Positions 1 through 12,345 of a DNA stretch of 64,000 bases are shown piece after piece. Each line of letters opens with the position of its first letter. Positions within the stretch are counted from its first letter, which is position 1. Below the pieces are notes generated by a model, which worked only from the letters and a program-made list of their open reading frames with translations, was not told the DNA's origin and searched no databases. The position numbers and the translations under genes are program-made. The stretch is from Ceratorhiza oryzae-sativae (lineage: Eukaryota > Basidiomycota > Agaricomycetes > Cantharellales > Ceratobasidiaceae): the NCBI GenBank assembly GCA_030998015.1, contig JARWMV010000240.1, positions 620,001 through 684,000 on the forward strand, written 5' to 3'.

Positions 1-1168
1 CAGCACCGCTTATGTGCGACTCGGGCTCCACAAGGTCGCGGCTGAATGTGCCTACAAACTCGGGATGGATCGTTTGAAGGCAGCTGCCGGGCCACCCATG
101 GGCCCTGTAGATGCAGTGCATCACACCGGGTCTGAGACAGAGAGTGAAGACGAAGAGCTTTCGCCGCGCAAGAAGTTGCAAGCGTATACGGAAGCGATCG
201 TGTTCTTGACGAGTGCCTTGGACGACGCCAAGGCGTACACAAAGGGCGCGCCTTTGGATTACAGGCTACATAAGAATGTCTTGCTGTTGCAGATAGTGTT
301 GAATATTGCGTTGGAGGGCACCCGCGTTCCCAGTCTCCAAGTACGTCACGTATCTGAGCTCTAGAACGGATCTGAACTTGCCGCATCCAGAAAGCGATTG
401 CTCAACTGTCCGATGTAGATCAGCTCTACACAACTCTGTACGGAAGCATCCCCAAATCTCAATCGCGCCTAACGGTAGACATCATTATCTCCAACTGGGA
501 AACGGCACAACAAGAATGGGACACTCTTCTGCGCAAGTTTGATAGTCGCGTGCCGACCGGCGTTTCCACTCTTACCCATAATCGCCTGGACGAACATGAC
601 CTTATGGGAGAACTTGAACCCGAAATGGGTGGAAGTGGGCTAGGTCGACCGCCAACTTACATATCTACGCTCGAGATACCCTTCACAAACCTTGGGGGAG
701 GGATTCAATTGGATCCGATCCAAGAGAGGGAAGAGCAGAGCATGCGCCAGGCGTACGCGGCACTCGCAGCCTGGATGGAGGGTGCACCATCGACGAGGAT
801 CTCGTCAAACATTGGAGATTCGCTGGTTACGCCCATATCGGCTACACCCATCACACCATCTCCCATTACTCCCCATGCCACATCGCCCCATACGCCGTCT
901 CTCACACCATGTCCGCTCGATCGTCGCCCATTTGTGGACGCCCAAACAGTCTCAGTCTTACAGTTTAAGTGCTTCGCCTGTGGGAACCCGAGTGACGGAA
1001 GCGAACTCAAGACATGTAGCGGATGCAGGAGGACCAAGTATTGTGATGAAGTTTGGTTAGTTTTTTGCTATATCGACGACGGTTATGAGGCTGATTTTTT
1101 TTTATTGTAGCCAAAAGAAGCACTGGGTGAATGGACATGGGGACGAGTGTCTGACGACGATGATTTAA
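1..1168 (+). CDS. MYND-type zinc finger protein, 5' partial
   Basis: The gene enters from the left edge of the window, so its start is missing. Three exons can be joined in frame: to 340, 391-1055, and 1111-1168. Introns are 341-390 (GTACGT...CAG) and 1056-1110 (GTTAGT...TAG). The last junction completes a MYND zinc finger at the very C-terminus: CFAC, then CSGC, KYC, and CQKKHW with H and C following, so all eight ligands are present only after splicing. The upstream part is mostly helical with an acidic patch (SETESEDEE) and a Pro/Thr-rich linker. MYND fingers usually bind proline-rich partners; no SET domain is seen, so a methyltransferase role is not supported. It resembles the minus-strand gene ending at 3954, which also ends in a MYND finger. 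Function beyond protein binding is unknown. Confidence 0.85.
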
Positions 1169-1983
1169 GAGTTGTGTTTATGCAGGCCATTGGACAATTT
1201 TGGGTTGTAGGGGCATACCCTACTTGGTTTCTCTATTTACTCTTTTGCATTTGTGGATGGAAATTGAATTGTTTGTTTTTCGACTCGCTGTGATATTTCG
1301 AGCCTAGACTCCGAGGAAACTTTGGGCATGTCCGGGCGTGGAGTTTCCGTAGTGGCGGTTGCACTCCAGCCTGGTTTATAACTACTCGAGCGGTCAGCGG
1401 CGCTGGCATCTCAGATTGAATTATTTTATTTACTCACTTTGATGCGTTGACTCCAAAATCGCAGGCTGTGTGGCTTGCGCCTGTGTAGGGCCAAGTTCAA
1501 GTGGATCGGGGAGTGAAGTACTGTTACCCTTGCCCTCCGGACCGGCGTTGCGACCAGTTGGGTCGGGTGACTGGGAGACTTCCGTAGCTGATATCTCACT
1601 TCGAGGGCGAAGTTGTCGTTTAGAGGCAAACCTTTGACGGTACTTGGTGATATTTGTCTTTGTGGAAAACCCCAAGGGCCCTCGTGGGGTAAAGCATGCA
1701 CCGCGCACTCATCCTTAGGCGAATTGAAATCATGCTAGCAGAGTGCCCAGTGACCCGAGAGATAGACACCTAGTGCAATTGATATTATGGGATTTGACTG
1801 ACCTGATAGCCGGATATATGGCGAATGAGCCGCTTAGTTTGGTGTGTGCAGTTTGGTAGGCCCTCCATGTGTGTGGTCCAAATGCAGTGGCTCTGGCGAG
1901 GCGATGGATGGTGTGGTGGGTTATTGGGCCGCAAATCAGAACAGAACTCTATTACGTGAGTCTAGACCCCCACCTCTTGGTGA
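1169..1983. other. Intergenic, no gene seen
   Basis: Open frames exist on the minus strand around 1430-1708, but they overlap each other in two frames, lack splice-site support and have no recognisable domain. I see no RNA gene or repeat here. It probably holds the 3' end of the MYND gene and the promoter of the next one. Confidence 0.4.
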
Positions 1984-2028
1984 TTTTTCCATGAAAGGCT
2001 AGCCAAACTGGAGCTAAATCATACCGAC

Positions 2029-3214
2029 TTGTCCCGAGCTGCACTGCCACTGATTGGACCCCGAGCCAAACAAATCAGCAATATCATTTCCAACTTCCCC
2101 GCATCACGCTTCATTCAAGGCCACATAGTTGAGCGCTGTGCTATAACTCTGCCTCTGGGCCCAGCTGGAACTCTTAATCAACCACCACCACTACCGTCAC
2201 AAGCTCCCCAGCGAAATCACCATGTTCCTCTCCACATTACCTTCCAGGTCGTCGGGCTGCCAAAGCTCATCTCTGCAACTGTGTCTGGCGCCACGCTCGA
2301 CGGCCCAAAGGTTGTAGCGCACAACGCGCGATACCACAGTCAGTAACTATGATCAATTAATATGAGCAGCAGAACTAACCATATGGCAGAGTGCACACCC
2401 CCGACTTCTCCTGCGCTGGGATGCTCAGAGGAGCCAGCGCCTGGGATGTACCAGGCGGTCTGGACCGCGACTGGGTTCTCTATTTTGGTTCCTCCTTCCG
2501 CGGCGAATGGTGAGATCTTCGCCTTGTCTGCGAAATCTGTATCGAGCTGATCATATGTGCATGCAGCGTCGTTTGAAGAGTCTATTCGCTGGCAGACAAG
2601 CGAGGCTACTGGCTCGGGCTCTTCTAGTCTTCAGTCGAAAGAGAAAGTTCGAAGTAGGTCGTATCGGTGGCTACAAAGGCCCATTACTGATTCTTGACAC
2701 TACACAGGATCGAAAGTAGCCACAGTTTCCTCCCGAGCGAGGCTCGGGCCTGTGCTGGAGGTCGGGTCAAAGAAATTGGGCCGAGTCAAGACCCTCATGT
2801 CGAAACGCGTGGCGAAGCGCAATCCGGACAAGACGCAGCCCCTGATGTTGGCTATGCAAAACAACCACACACATACCATGGCTGCTTCCCTGTCGGGAGG
2901 GCCGAACAAGACCAGGGCCACACCCAAGTCGGGGGACGGGTCGAGTTCGAAGCACCGGAGGCCGGCGCTGCTGGACACAAAGTTGCCCCGGAGTACGAGT
3001 CTAAGGCAGAAGAAAACGATCGCCTCTAGATTCGCCCGGGCCTGTGACACCTTTGGATGAGGCACATCAAGACACCCATCCGGCGCCGGTGGGAGGAAAG
3101 CGGGCGCGCTCGGAGCAGAAGACGCTAGGGGAGCACGACAGGGACTACACATATCGCTGGATTCAGGGGAAAGTCGGCAGCACGATGGAATCGCCGGGCT
3201 CATTAGATAGATGA
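2029..3214 (+). CDS. Small basic hypothetical protein, exon structure partly uncertain
   Basis: I do not recognise this protein. A chain of exons reads in one frame: an exon ending near 2338, 2390 to about 2507 (donor GTGAGA), a Ser-rich exon from about 2567 ending at a good donor GTAGGT near 2660, and an exon from about 2708 carrying a Lys/Arg-rich stretch (KKLGRVKTLMSKRVAKRNP) and Asn/His/Ser-rich sequence. A further open stretch in another frame, ending at 3214, looks coding (ending TMESPGSLDR) and would need one more short intron between about 2945 and 3030. No ATG is visible in frame upstream of 2029, so the true start is probably in an upstream exon between 1870 and 2030. The product is disordered and basic, which would suit a nuclear protein, but that is only a guess. 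Confidence 0.4.
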
Positions 3215-3953
3215 AGAGGACATGCTGATCAAGAGAACATTTTAAACTATTTGGAGTTTTTCGATTAGAGAACATGTATCATTAGCTCGAATTGAATATA
3301 GATATGCACCATATTTTTGTAGAACGGAAACACTTGGCTTCAACGGATCGGTTTGAGCGCTGGTCCACTAAAACTCTGTCAGGAACTTCTGGTATCCCCC
3401 GCCAGGGGCATAATCACCGCCGACACTACCATTTGGCGGACACTGCCCCATACTGGGTTACTCGACTCTACCCTTCATAGCAGCGCCCCGCCTAACTCCG
3501 GCATTCTCACCACCGGTATATTTCAGACGCGAATGCCGAAAAAAGGCCCGATACATCAAAATAGCAATAGCCCGGTTTCTTGCCTTCGGCAGCCCGAGCC
3601 CTCTTACACATGCATACGTCTCGAGAAATGTTGAGAATGTTTATGTTAAAGGAGGCCCTAAAAATCTAATCAATAGTCTAGAGAAATGCCAAAAGGGTGG
3701 CTCTCCTTGGCTGTTCCTACATACGAGATGGACACGGTTTACTGGAAGATTATGCGCCCCTTTGCGTGGTTTGGTTATATATGCTTAGTTGAATCATATT
3801 TTCCGTTATATGCGCCACGATCCAGGCAGCTTGTAACCCTTACTCTCTGATAGTTTGGGCTGCAACTGCAGAACCCGGTTTGATATACAAATACAACCGA
3901 TTAAATTACACGGGATCAATACCTGTTCTTTAAGCAAGCGGCAAGTCGTCTGT
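3215..3953. other. Intergenic region between convergent genes
   Basis: No frame here has coding character and no tRNA or repeat is seen. It lies between two genes that end toward each other, so it should hold both 3' UTRs. Confidence 0.4.
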
Positions 3954-6410
3954 TCAGGCGGGCTGGCAAGCAGTCTTATGCCCCTTCTTCCAGTGCTTTC
4001 GTTGGCTGTATGGTCACGTTAGCTTTAGCTTGCTAGCAGGTTAACAAAGGCCTACCAGCTATCATCACAATATCGGGCTTGCTTGCAGCGTCCACACCGT
4101 TTCAATGAAGCGCTCGGGTTTCCGCACAATGAACACCGATACACCAGAACGTCCTTTGCGCTAGTTCCAGGAAGCGGGCTCTCAGAATCTTTAGCCTGGA
4201 GCTCTGCGTATTCCGAAGCAGGGGTGTTCTCGTCGTCGAGAGCTGTACGAGCAAGCCAGTTGGCAAGTACATGATCTGGATCGTCAGGCGGTAGCTGTTG
4301 GTGGTGGTGGTGAGATGATTGGTTCCCAAGCCTAGCGATAGCCGCACGCCACTGTTTTAGGGGCTTAGCAAACTGAGGGATGATCAGGTCGACCGCAAGC
4401 TTGCGTTGGGTATAGGGGAGCGGACGGCAAACGACCGAGAATATTTGTTCAGCCAAAGACAACTTTTCGAGGTAAGGCTGTAGAGACCAAGTCAATATAC
4501 TATCGAGGTCCATGAAAAGCATACTCACTCGAACCATATCCAAATTCTTGAACACAGCGTCACCTTCGAGCATGAATGTTATGCAGAGATACGTATATAT
4601 CGTCGTCTTGAGATTCTTCTGGTCCATCGAGGTCATTTCAATATAGGCCTTTGAGTCTTCTTGAGCACAATGCAATATGGCTACTCCTTCACTCCAAACA
4701 GGTGAACCGGGTGCGGCCAGTATGAACGGCCCGGACATCGTCATGTCTAATCCACATTCGGCGCAGCGGTAAAGCAAGCCCCGTTTCACATAGTCCGTTA
4801 GGTCTGCACATGCGAGGCCTTTCTTGGCCAGGCGGAGCGCTACCCGCGAGTCCTCGGTCCAGATCGATTGTGCGTAGTAAAAAAACGCAAACTCGGGGAA
4901 AAGTCTCTGTGCAGCAGCACTGAGAGCGATGATTCGGTGTCGATCACCTGCAGTTATAGCTAGCTTGGTACGAAGCACATAGGGGAGGTGGGCATCTGCT
5001 GGGTTGGTCGATTGATCCAATGCCTTGGCTGCGCGCTCAAAAAATGTATCCATCGATTCCATGTGGCCGGTAGAGGTAGCCACGACTCCACTTCCCACTG
5101 AGTATTCGCTTGTCAAAATTCGTTGGCGGAGCTCTCGCCCAAATGCTGCCATGTCCCGCGACCTTTCCCATCGTGCAGTCGCAGCGTCAAGCGCAGTTGA
5201 AGATTCTGCGAGCTCATATATCATCCCGCCTTTAAGACCTCCATACTGAGAACGCAATGCTTGCATTAGCTCAGGGGTAAGGTATTCTTCAGGGTTTCGA
5301 ACAATTGCCGCAACGCGCATTGGATCGAGATGTCGACCGTCGGGCTGGGCGACGCTCAGGCCCAATCGGAGGATACCTGCAAAGCTCTCGACACGCACCC
5401 GAATATCTTTGCTGGCCAGACCCGCGATGAACGCCCGTTCTACATGTGTAGCTAGTATCGCCTCTCTAAAGTAGAAAGCAAGGTCCCTGAGGAGCTGGAC
5501 GCTGTGAGCAACCGCCTCGGCGTCGACATCTGGTCGACGAATGATGGCCCCAATCCCATAACACATCCGCTCGGCGTTGACATTCTGCAAGATCTCTGGG
5601 AGGACGATTTTTTCCCCGAGGTGATGGTCTGAGGAGAAGTCTGAAATAGTGTTTCCTAAAGCATGAGACAAGACGGCAACGCTGAGTTCGGCAGATCGAG
5701 CAGGACATTCGGGATCGGCGATAATGTCCACCAGTGTAGGAGTTGTAAGCTTTGCGATGGTTTCGCGTGCTTCAATGCCTCCATGGTGGGTAAAATTCGA
5801 GAGTGCGAAGAGGACGGATGTACGGATTTGCTTGCCTCCCTCTTTGAGCAATGGGATCATTCGATCCAACATACCTAAATTAGAGGGTCAACATAATTGC
5901 GTCCGGACATAGAACTATGGACTCACCGTTTGCAAAGAGCTTGTTTCGAATAACCGAGTCAACTCCGAGTTTAGCCCACAAATTCACAATCACCCGTAGA
6001 ACATCCCAGTCGGTGTGAGGTGGTTGACGATGGGCATCAAAACAATCGTTGATCTTCTGGTTGTTGGAAGAGAAATTGACTATGAACTGCCGAAGACCTT
6101 TTCGCTTGGTGGGATCTACAATGGTCAAAAGGAGCCTCAGGACTGGTATTCAGGAAAGAGTGCTGTGGCTCACCAGGCAACTTCAGGTATTTGATCAAGA
6201 CCCCGACCATGTCCACCTGGCCCTGAACCCCTTGGATCTTCTGGGAGAGCTCAGATGCCATGAAAATGATGTCGAGATGACGGCTGCAGTGCGCAGGACG
6301 AGAGAAACAGAGGCGACAGGTGGTCGGAGTCTGAACAAGGTTGGTCCATCTATCGCCCGAATAACGTTGACGTCAAGCGCCACATGATCGAAACTCCAGA
6401 CGCGCCACAT
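3954..6410 (-). CDS. Helical-repeat protein with C-terminal MYND zinc finger
   Basis: Exons on the minus strand are 6337-6410, 6174-6283, 5937-6115, 4056-5874 and 3954-4005, with introns of about 50-60 bp. The long fourth coding exon carries about 600 residues of alpha-helical repeat-like sequence (ARM/HEAT- or TPR-like; an early segment reads LLKEGGKQIRTSVLFALSNF). The end is a MYND finger: CSLC, CGRC, ARYC, and after the last intron (4006-4055) CQRKHW with H and C. As in the gene at the left edge, the finger is split by a short intron just after the YCD motif. This shared intron and the similar linker suggest the two are paralogues. The start is uncertain: the ATG at 6410 lies two bases after a good acceptor, so a non-coding or short upstream exon is likely. 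Probably a protein-interaction adaptor. Confidence 0.8.
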
Positions 6411-6677
6411 ATCTGCAATAAATTAGAGCGATGATCACGCAGCTGGTTGTAAGTCTACATATAGGTTCAAACCAAGGGTTCACAAGACAAATGAGCGCAA
6501 CTCTGATATATTTCCATAAAAAATAGTTCAAAAACACTGATTCCTCAAATCAAGCTACCACAAAAAAAAAAAAACACGTATTCAAAGAAGTTCCCTTGAA
6601 CTGAATAAGCATCCGGGCCAGGGCATCAGGATGGCTTAACATACCGTCAGCCAAATATGACCGAGATTTTCATATGA

Positions 6678-7364
6678 TCATCGGACGCGCTGGTCAGCCT
6701 TGTCCTTCGAAGTCGCCCGAGACTTGGCCTTGGACTTGGCCTTACTCTTCGAGGGTGCGTCTTCGCCAGTGGTGTCAAGCAACGCATCCACAGCCCATTT
6801 GTAATGACCGATCTGCTCCATTACAAAGCTGAAGGCCGAAGTCGGGGCTGTAGGCGGGGCGTCCTTGTCCTTCTGCCACCAGAGCTTTCCTCCTCCACCC
6901 TCTTCCCGCGACCGCGCGTCAAACTTGTCCCAAATGCTCCTAGATCCGGTCTTTCCCTCAGTCGGTTTATTGGCATAGCTTTTCGCCGCAGACTCGAATT
7001 TATCGAACCGGGCGGTCAGGTCAACAAACCCTTCATGGTTGCCCCCGTTCATTAAATAGGTGAACCCCATGCCTAGAGCACCAAGAATGCCGACCCATTT
7101 GACGATGAAGAAGACAAGCCGAAAAGCGGTGCTGATCGTCCGGTAGATAGACATAATCGTAAAGTAGAGCGCGAGGAAGGATAGGAGCGATGGCACAAGT
7201 GACTTGAGAGCATCGACTGCCTCGGGGTCGGTAGGATTTGCTAGAGCAAATAAAAGCGTGTCTATTGCTGAAGAGAGAGAGGAGGCCAAGTTGAGGACCA
7301 GGTGAAAAGCAAGAGGGGGTAGATGAGGCTGCAAGAACTCGAGCATAGGTTCAAAGTTCACCAT
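6678..7364 (-). CDS. APQ12-like nuclear envelope membrane protein
   Basis: A single-exon gene of 228 codons. Two adjacent hydrophobic segments occur at about residues 60-100 (SLLSFLALYFTIMSIYRTI, then LVFFIVKWVGILGALGMGF), followed by a soluble part and a Lys/Ser/Ala-rich basic tail (SKSKAKSKAKSRATSKDK). Two membrane spans with a conserved aromatic linker and a basic tail fit the fungal APQ12 family, which acts at the endoplasmic reticulum and nuclear envelope in nuclear pore assembly and lipid homeostasis. The match rests on layout and general resemblance, not a diagnostic residue, and the protein is longer than the yeast one. It could also be an unrelated small ER protein. Confidence 0.5.
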   Translation of the reverse strand: MVNFEPMLEFLQPHLPPLAFHLVLNLASSLSSAIDTLLFALANPTDPEAVDALKSLVPSLLSFLALYFTIMSIYRTISTAFRLVFFIVKWVGILGALGMGFTYLMNGGNHEGFVDLTARFDKFESAAKSYANKPTEGKTGSRSIWDKFDARSREEGGGGKLWWQKDKDAPPTAPTSAFSFVMEQIGHYKWAVDALLDTTGEDAPSKSKAKSKAKSRATSKDKADQRVR

Positions 7365-8129
7365 GTTGGGTGATATTTCTGAGCTAGGAGTAATCGCAGT
7401 ATCAGCAAGTGTCTCGCTCGGTTGTATCTGACCCTACCTCGAGATAGTACTATCGCGGTCGCCGAGGTGCGGTGGTGGGAGGCTTGAGGAGTAGAGCCCA
7501 TAGAACTTCCAATGACCACGTCAGGCTAGCCCTTGGCGCTTATCAATTACATTATGGTTCTCCATACCCTTTAGTCGCGAACACGTATTCCCACAAGTAG
7601 AGTGTCCTGGCTAACGCATGGAACTGTAACGAGACGCAGCAAATGATCGAATGGTTTAGACTGCCCCCCGTGTGTATCATATATGCGTATTGCTCGACCC
7701 TCGAAGGACTATGTTCATGCTCTTGTAATCTCCCAACGCTCGCTTTGGGCAATTATTCAGTTCATAGATTTTAAAGAGTATTATGTCTCTAGAAGATATT
7801 ATTTTGATCGAGCTACTCCTCCCAGTACAGTTGAATAACGCCCCGCACAGCGGGGTTCATGCATATTGATCTATAATTTACAAGCGAGGGGAAACAAAAC
7901 GAGCCAGAGCAAGACATCCGAAACAGATAGGAAATTATACTATAGTAAAACTGAATAAAACCAACCAATCGAGTCTAATATCCAATAAAAACGTAAAAAT
8001 ATTTTAATACAACACATCCAGGTACAACATATCCAACTTTTTGTCCACACAACACGATACTTGACGACTCACACCAAATGTCCGAATTCACTTGCATCCC
8101 CCCCTTTTCCGTTTGCACCCGTACCCAAC
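7365..8129. other. Intergenic region
   Basis: AT-richer than the flanking genes and without a convincing reading frame. It should contain the promoter of the APQ12-like gene and the 3' UTR of the gene that ends at 8130. Confidence 0.4.
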
Positions 8130-11100
8130 CTACTTGCGAATCGATAGATCAACCATAGTTCGCCCACCCTTTAGTCCCAAAGCAGCGGTAGAGGGGTCGA
8201 CTGTTGGCCCTTCGTTAACCCGAGACAAGGATGGTCCAGCAGCTTCATGTGGGAGCGCAGGCGAATGCTCCCTCACCTTGGGCACCTGTCCCCCTGCCTT
8301 TGACGTCCGGATAGGCTGGAGTTTCATGAATCGTGGCTCGCCCATGTTGAATAGACCTTCCCAAGATGGCCCAGATTGGCCGGCTCCGGGCGCGGGCCGA
8401 AGCTGGGAGACCTTTGGCCGGATGTAGTAGACTCGGGTCGGCGAGCCATCTACGTATGGCTTGACCGGAGGGTGATTCAGCTCCGCGGGACGAGGGATAA
8501 TGGCGGGGGTTGGCGACTTGGGTGATGCGGTTCCCGGAAGCTGGGGGGTCGGAGTGGTCAGGGAGGGGCTTCCGGCAGCCTCGGACTTGGGCTCCTCGAA
8601 CGCCTTCGAATTGGCCGCATCAGACTGGACCGACGATGTCGGCGACCGGGTCGAAGTAGACGCCGCAGCTGCTCGTTCTCCTGCATCTTTGGGGTCCAAC
8701 ACAATTCGTCTGCGAGTCCGGCGACTCGGAACCACCTCATCCGCCTCATCCCGTTCCCAGTTCACTCCCTGCCCTTGCCCGGGGGTCTCCCGCTTCGTCG
8801 AACAGGCAGCCGTCGGTGCGATGATGTTGGCCTTGCGCCTGAGTAGCGGGACGTACTGCCTAGTGGGCAAGGCCGGAGCCGGCCCGCTTGGCGAGGGATC
8901 TTCAGCCACCGGCCCATCGCCACCTGACGGCTCGATTTTCCTTCGCGCCCTGCGAATCTCCGCCTCGTCGTCTCCAGAACCTTCCTCCGGAACCATCTTT
9001 GTGTGATTTGCCTTGTTCTCTTCGACTTCCTGTCGACTAGTTGGCTGATGAACGACACGGGAGGGGGATTGAACGCCGGACTCGGGCGACTCGATAGGGG
9101 GGACGTTGGGGGGAGTATTGTTTGCTCGAGCTGAAGCCGGCGCAATAACAAACGCCAATGGCGCAACGGGAAGGACGGGGGATTCAGCCTCTTGCGAAGA
9201 GACCTCGCCCCGATCAGGCTGGACCGAGGGCATCGACCCACCGCCCAACTCGGACTCTTCGCTAGCCACGGATCGCTTGAGCCGCTTTGGACTGGGTTCG
9301 CCTTCGACAACATCCATCATGGCAGTCTCGATCATGTTGAGCATATACTCCATAAACTCCTCATCGTCCGACTCTTCCATATCGTCAGTCGCGTCTTCTG
9401 GTTCTGGAGACGCGGGAGCAAGCACAAGAGACTTATGCACAACAACAGACTGAGACCGTCCTAAAGCCGCAGTTTCTGGTTCAGTCAGCGAGGTAGGCAG
9501 TTGGACAGGAGCAGCGGTCAATTCGCGCATCGACCGCCCGGCCCACTTCGCTTTCGTCACCATGTACTTCTGCTTTAGTCCAGCCTGGGCCTTTCGAGTA
9601 TGGAGAGCTGCGCTGTCGAGGCGGAGGCGACGGATCGGTGCATATATGCGCACCGCGATGGAAGTTCGGACGTGGGAGGAATGTGAGGAGAGATTTTGCT
9701 TGGATGCTGTGCGAGTCGAGTGACGCCAGCCATTCGGGGCTTTCGGGATGAATGAAGCGAGAGTAGCTAGATCGAGGGGAGTTGGGACGACAGGAGTAAT
9801 AATGGGAATGGGACAGGCCGACAAGGTGATCACAGGCGCAGGAGTCAAATGTCCCGGATTCAGCGTGGGCCAAGCGGCGAAGTCCTGGAGAGGGATGACA
9901 GTGGAAGCAGGGCTGGGGGCGGAGGTGGGGGTGGAAGAGTGGTCACGGCAGGGGAAGTTTTGAGAGTCCCATCGAGGGATTTGGGGCCGGATCCGAGGAT
10001 AATAGGCGCGACCTGCTGAAGTGTAGCGGGCTGTTCAACCTTGGGATTCGAATACTTTTCAAAAAATATTTAACTCGATAACGATGGATATGACTGTTTG
10101 TTGCTCACCTCCGAAACGGGCTTGGTCTGATGAGCGAGCACGAGAACGCTAAACTTATATTTATGGGCAGGCTATTTTTGATTGAGTAGAACTCCAATAA
10201 CGTATCTTGAAATGCTGACCTTGAGCTGAATTATGCTTTGGGCCTCCTTGGGTACACCCTGACGATCGACAAGGGTGGACGTGTTGCTGGCGGATGTGTT
10301 CAACGCATCACCAACGTCTGGTGCTAGAGCACTAACTACAGCGCTACCTGCATGGATATGGGCACCTTGGTCTTCAACGTGGACTTCTCGTCCATCCGAG
10401 AAATCAGCCACTACAACGATAGGCGGGTTCGGAGCATCAACGGCGTTGCCCTTGGACGTCGAGGCCGGGCTATCTTGGCTGGGAGCAGCCTCGCCGGATA
10501 AAGATTGGGGAGTATAAATCCCAATCAGCTGATCATGTTGGCAACGGGTGAGGTCGTTGATTTGGTTTTATAAGATAAATCGGCCCACCTTTTTATTTTG
10601 GGCAATGCCCTCCGTCGTATATTGTTTTTCTCCAGCAAAATCACCGGCTAGAGCAACTAGAATGTCAGTTGTAATTAAAGAACCAGGCGTGGTGAGTTGT
10701 GGCGTTTGTCCAACAAGAGCCGCCACCGCAGGGCTAATTTTTTGCTCAGGGACGGCCCTGCTGGTCGAGCATTGGGGAGCAGCTGATACGGGAGCCTACC
10801 AGTCTCACATTAAGCCGAGCTAGGTGGTGATATTTAACTTGGGGGAGCGTACCTTCTCTATATGCGTGGTAGAGTAGGGCGGGAGCTTAGCCGAAGCTCT
10901 ATTTGCAGATTTGCGTGCCTTGAGCTTTTCTGTCGCCTGGATAAACAAATGATCTTAACAAATGGCAGACTATTGTTTGAATCAGGGTTACCTTGGACAT
11001 CAACGTGGCTAGTTCAGAAGACTTGGCCGGTGAGAACTTGGGACACTCTGCATCCTTGCATTCATTTTTTTTCGCCGAGCGGGCCGTCGACGCAGAGGTG

Positions 11101-11342
11101 CGGAGGGTGAGGGCAGAGTCAGTGGAGGGGAGGGGGGCGGGATTAGGTGCTATGGAAAGACTGGTTTGTGAACAAGGTGAATGGCTGATCGATAAGATCT
11201 CGCGCTGAGCCTTGTACACACGCCCGGGCGTGGACGTGGTGGGTGCAACGGGTGCGTCAGTGCCCTGCCGAGCGATCAGCGGCGCCTGCTGTCGATAGCA
11301 GCTTTGATCCCTTCTAAATCCCAAATACATCAGCCGGCGCAT
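8130..11342 (-). CDS. Large low-complexity hypothetical protein
   Basis: I do not recognise a domain. Seven or eight exons can be joined on the minus strand. The first begins at 11342 (MRRLMYLGFRRDQSCY) and ends at a GTAACC donor near 10990. Others lie at about 10857-10940, 10590-10795, 10218-10530 and 10103-10160, then a Pro-rich exon from about 10045. That exon joins, through an intron ending near 9893, the long terminal exon to 8130. Every junction I tried keeps phase 0. The product is rich in Ser, Thr, Pro and Ala, with acidic blocks (ATDDMEESDDEEFMEYML), a basic KRLKRS patch and an RRTRRRIVLD segment, so it is probably mostly disordered and nuclear. An exon of the form HKYKFSVLVLAHQ is the only compact-looking part. 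Exon calls in the N-terminal half are tentative; the last exon is firm. Confidence 0.5.
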
Positions 11343-11424
11343 TTAAGTGGCGGCACCTGCACCTACCTTTATGTTTTGTACACAGGGCCGACGACGTTGG
11401 CGACTACGACGAGCCTCGAGCTTT

Positions 11425-12212
11425 TTATCCTCTTGACGAATCCGTTGATAGTTCACGACTTTGAATGCCTCATGAGTAAGCAAAACGATTGAGGTTGGTA
11501 GGCGAGCTCGTACCTGGACTGCTTGTCATGATCATTTCCCACAACTGGTTACGGTAAACCGATCCGGCCCCAGTGGCGGCGACCACCAGTATAATCTCAT
11601 GAGTCAACGCGTGGCGCAAGAAACAGTCCATCATGGCGATAGTGGCAATTTCCTTTACCAGACGGCAACCTTCAGCAGACCCGAGAACAGCTGGGAGGCC
11701 GATACAATAACACAAGCCAATATAGGGGCACCTGCGTTAAATGATAATTATTTAGCAACTAGGATAGAATTTGCCGGTGGCACAAGGTCGTACCTTTATG
11801 TACGAAAAACTGGACCTGACAAGCGACAATACGAGCAAACTTGAGCCAGGAGGTCAAGGTGGACTCCAAGAGGTGGCGAACTCGACGGATTCGTCTACGG
11901 TGTTGAACCATTGGGCATAAGTGACCAACATACTCGCGCCCATGGTCTGGATAACATGGCATTAAACGACCTGATTTGTCGACTCAGGCGCAGGCGTGGC
12001 CGTCAAAGCTGCTCAGGGGTTATCAACTCGTCCAACGAATAAGCAGAATTAGGCACTCACGGAGGGAGGGAGATGCACAAAACGAGCAAAAAGAATCCTA
12101 GGAGGGAAGGGTCGTTGCAGAAGGTGAATATGATGCCCAGAGCCGCCTCGCGGAGGGCCATAGTAGAAGCGAACCCAATCAGGATTATAGCGGAAAGAGC
12201 CAAGGAGATCAT
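11425..12212 (-). CDS. Multi-pass membrane protein of unknown family
   Basis: The first exon, 12061-12212, encodes two hydrophobic segments (MISLALSAIILIGFASTMAL and SLLGFFLLVLCISLPP) and ends at a perfect GTGAGT donor. Later coding pieces on the same strand include SMLVTYAQWFNTVDES near 11900, PILACVIVSASQLFSGLL near 11690, and IILVVAATGAGSVYRNQLW near 11560. The gene ends at 11425 with a short Ser-rich tail. This pattern of many tiny exons with hydrophobic segments is common for fungal multi-pass membrane proteins. I could not make the phase of the second exon agree with the first donor, so one exon is mis-called or a base is missing. No family assignment is made. A TATA box lies upstream at 12340. 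Confidence 0.5.
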
Positions 12213-12339
12213 TTTCGAAGGGTTGTAAAATGGGTGGGTGACTATCAACGTCGAGCTGAATACCAAATAGTTTGAGCGAGCAGCCGGGGGGGGGGACAGT
12301 GATAGTCGTGCGAGGGAAAAATCTAGTCTGGCTCGGGCT

Positions 12340-12345
12340 TATATA
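12340..12345 (-). promoter_or_regulatory. TATA box of the membrane protein gene
   Basis: TATATA within CTATATAAG on the minus strand, about 128 bp upstream of the ATG at 12212. Position and context fit a core promoter, but no transcript data are available. Confidence 0.4.

Noticed and set aside
2700..3275. 191-codon minus-strand open frame
   Set aside because: Overlaps plus-strand exons with good splice sites; no domain.
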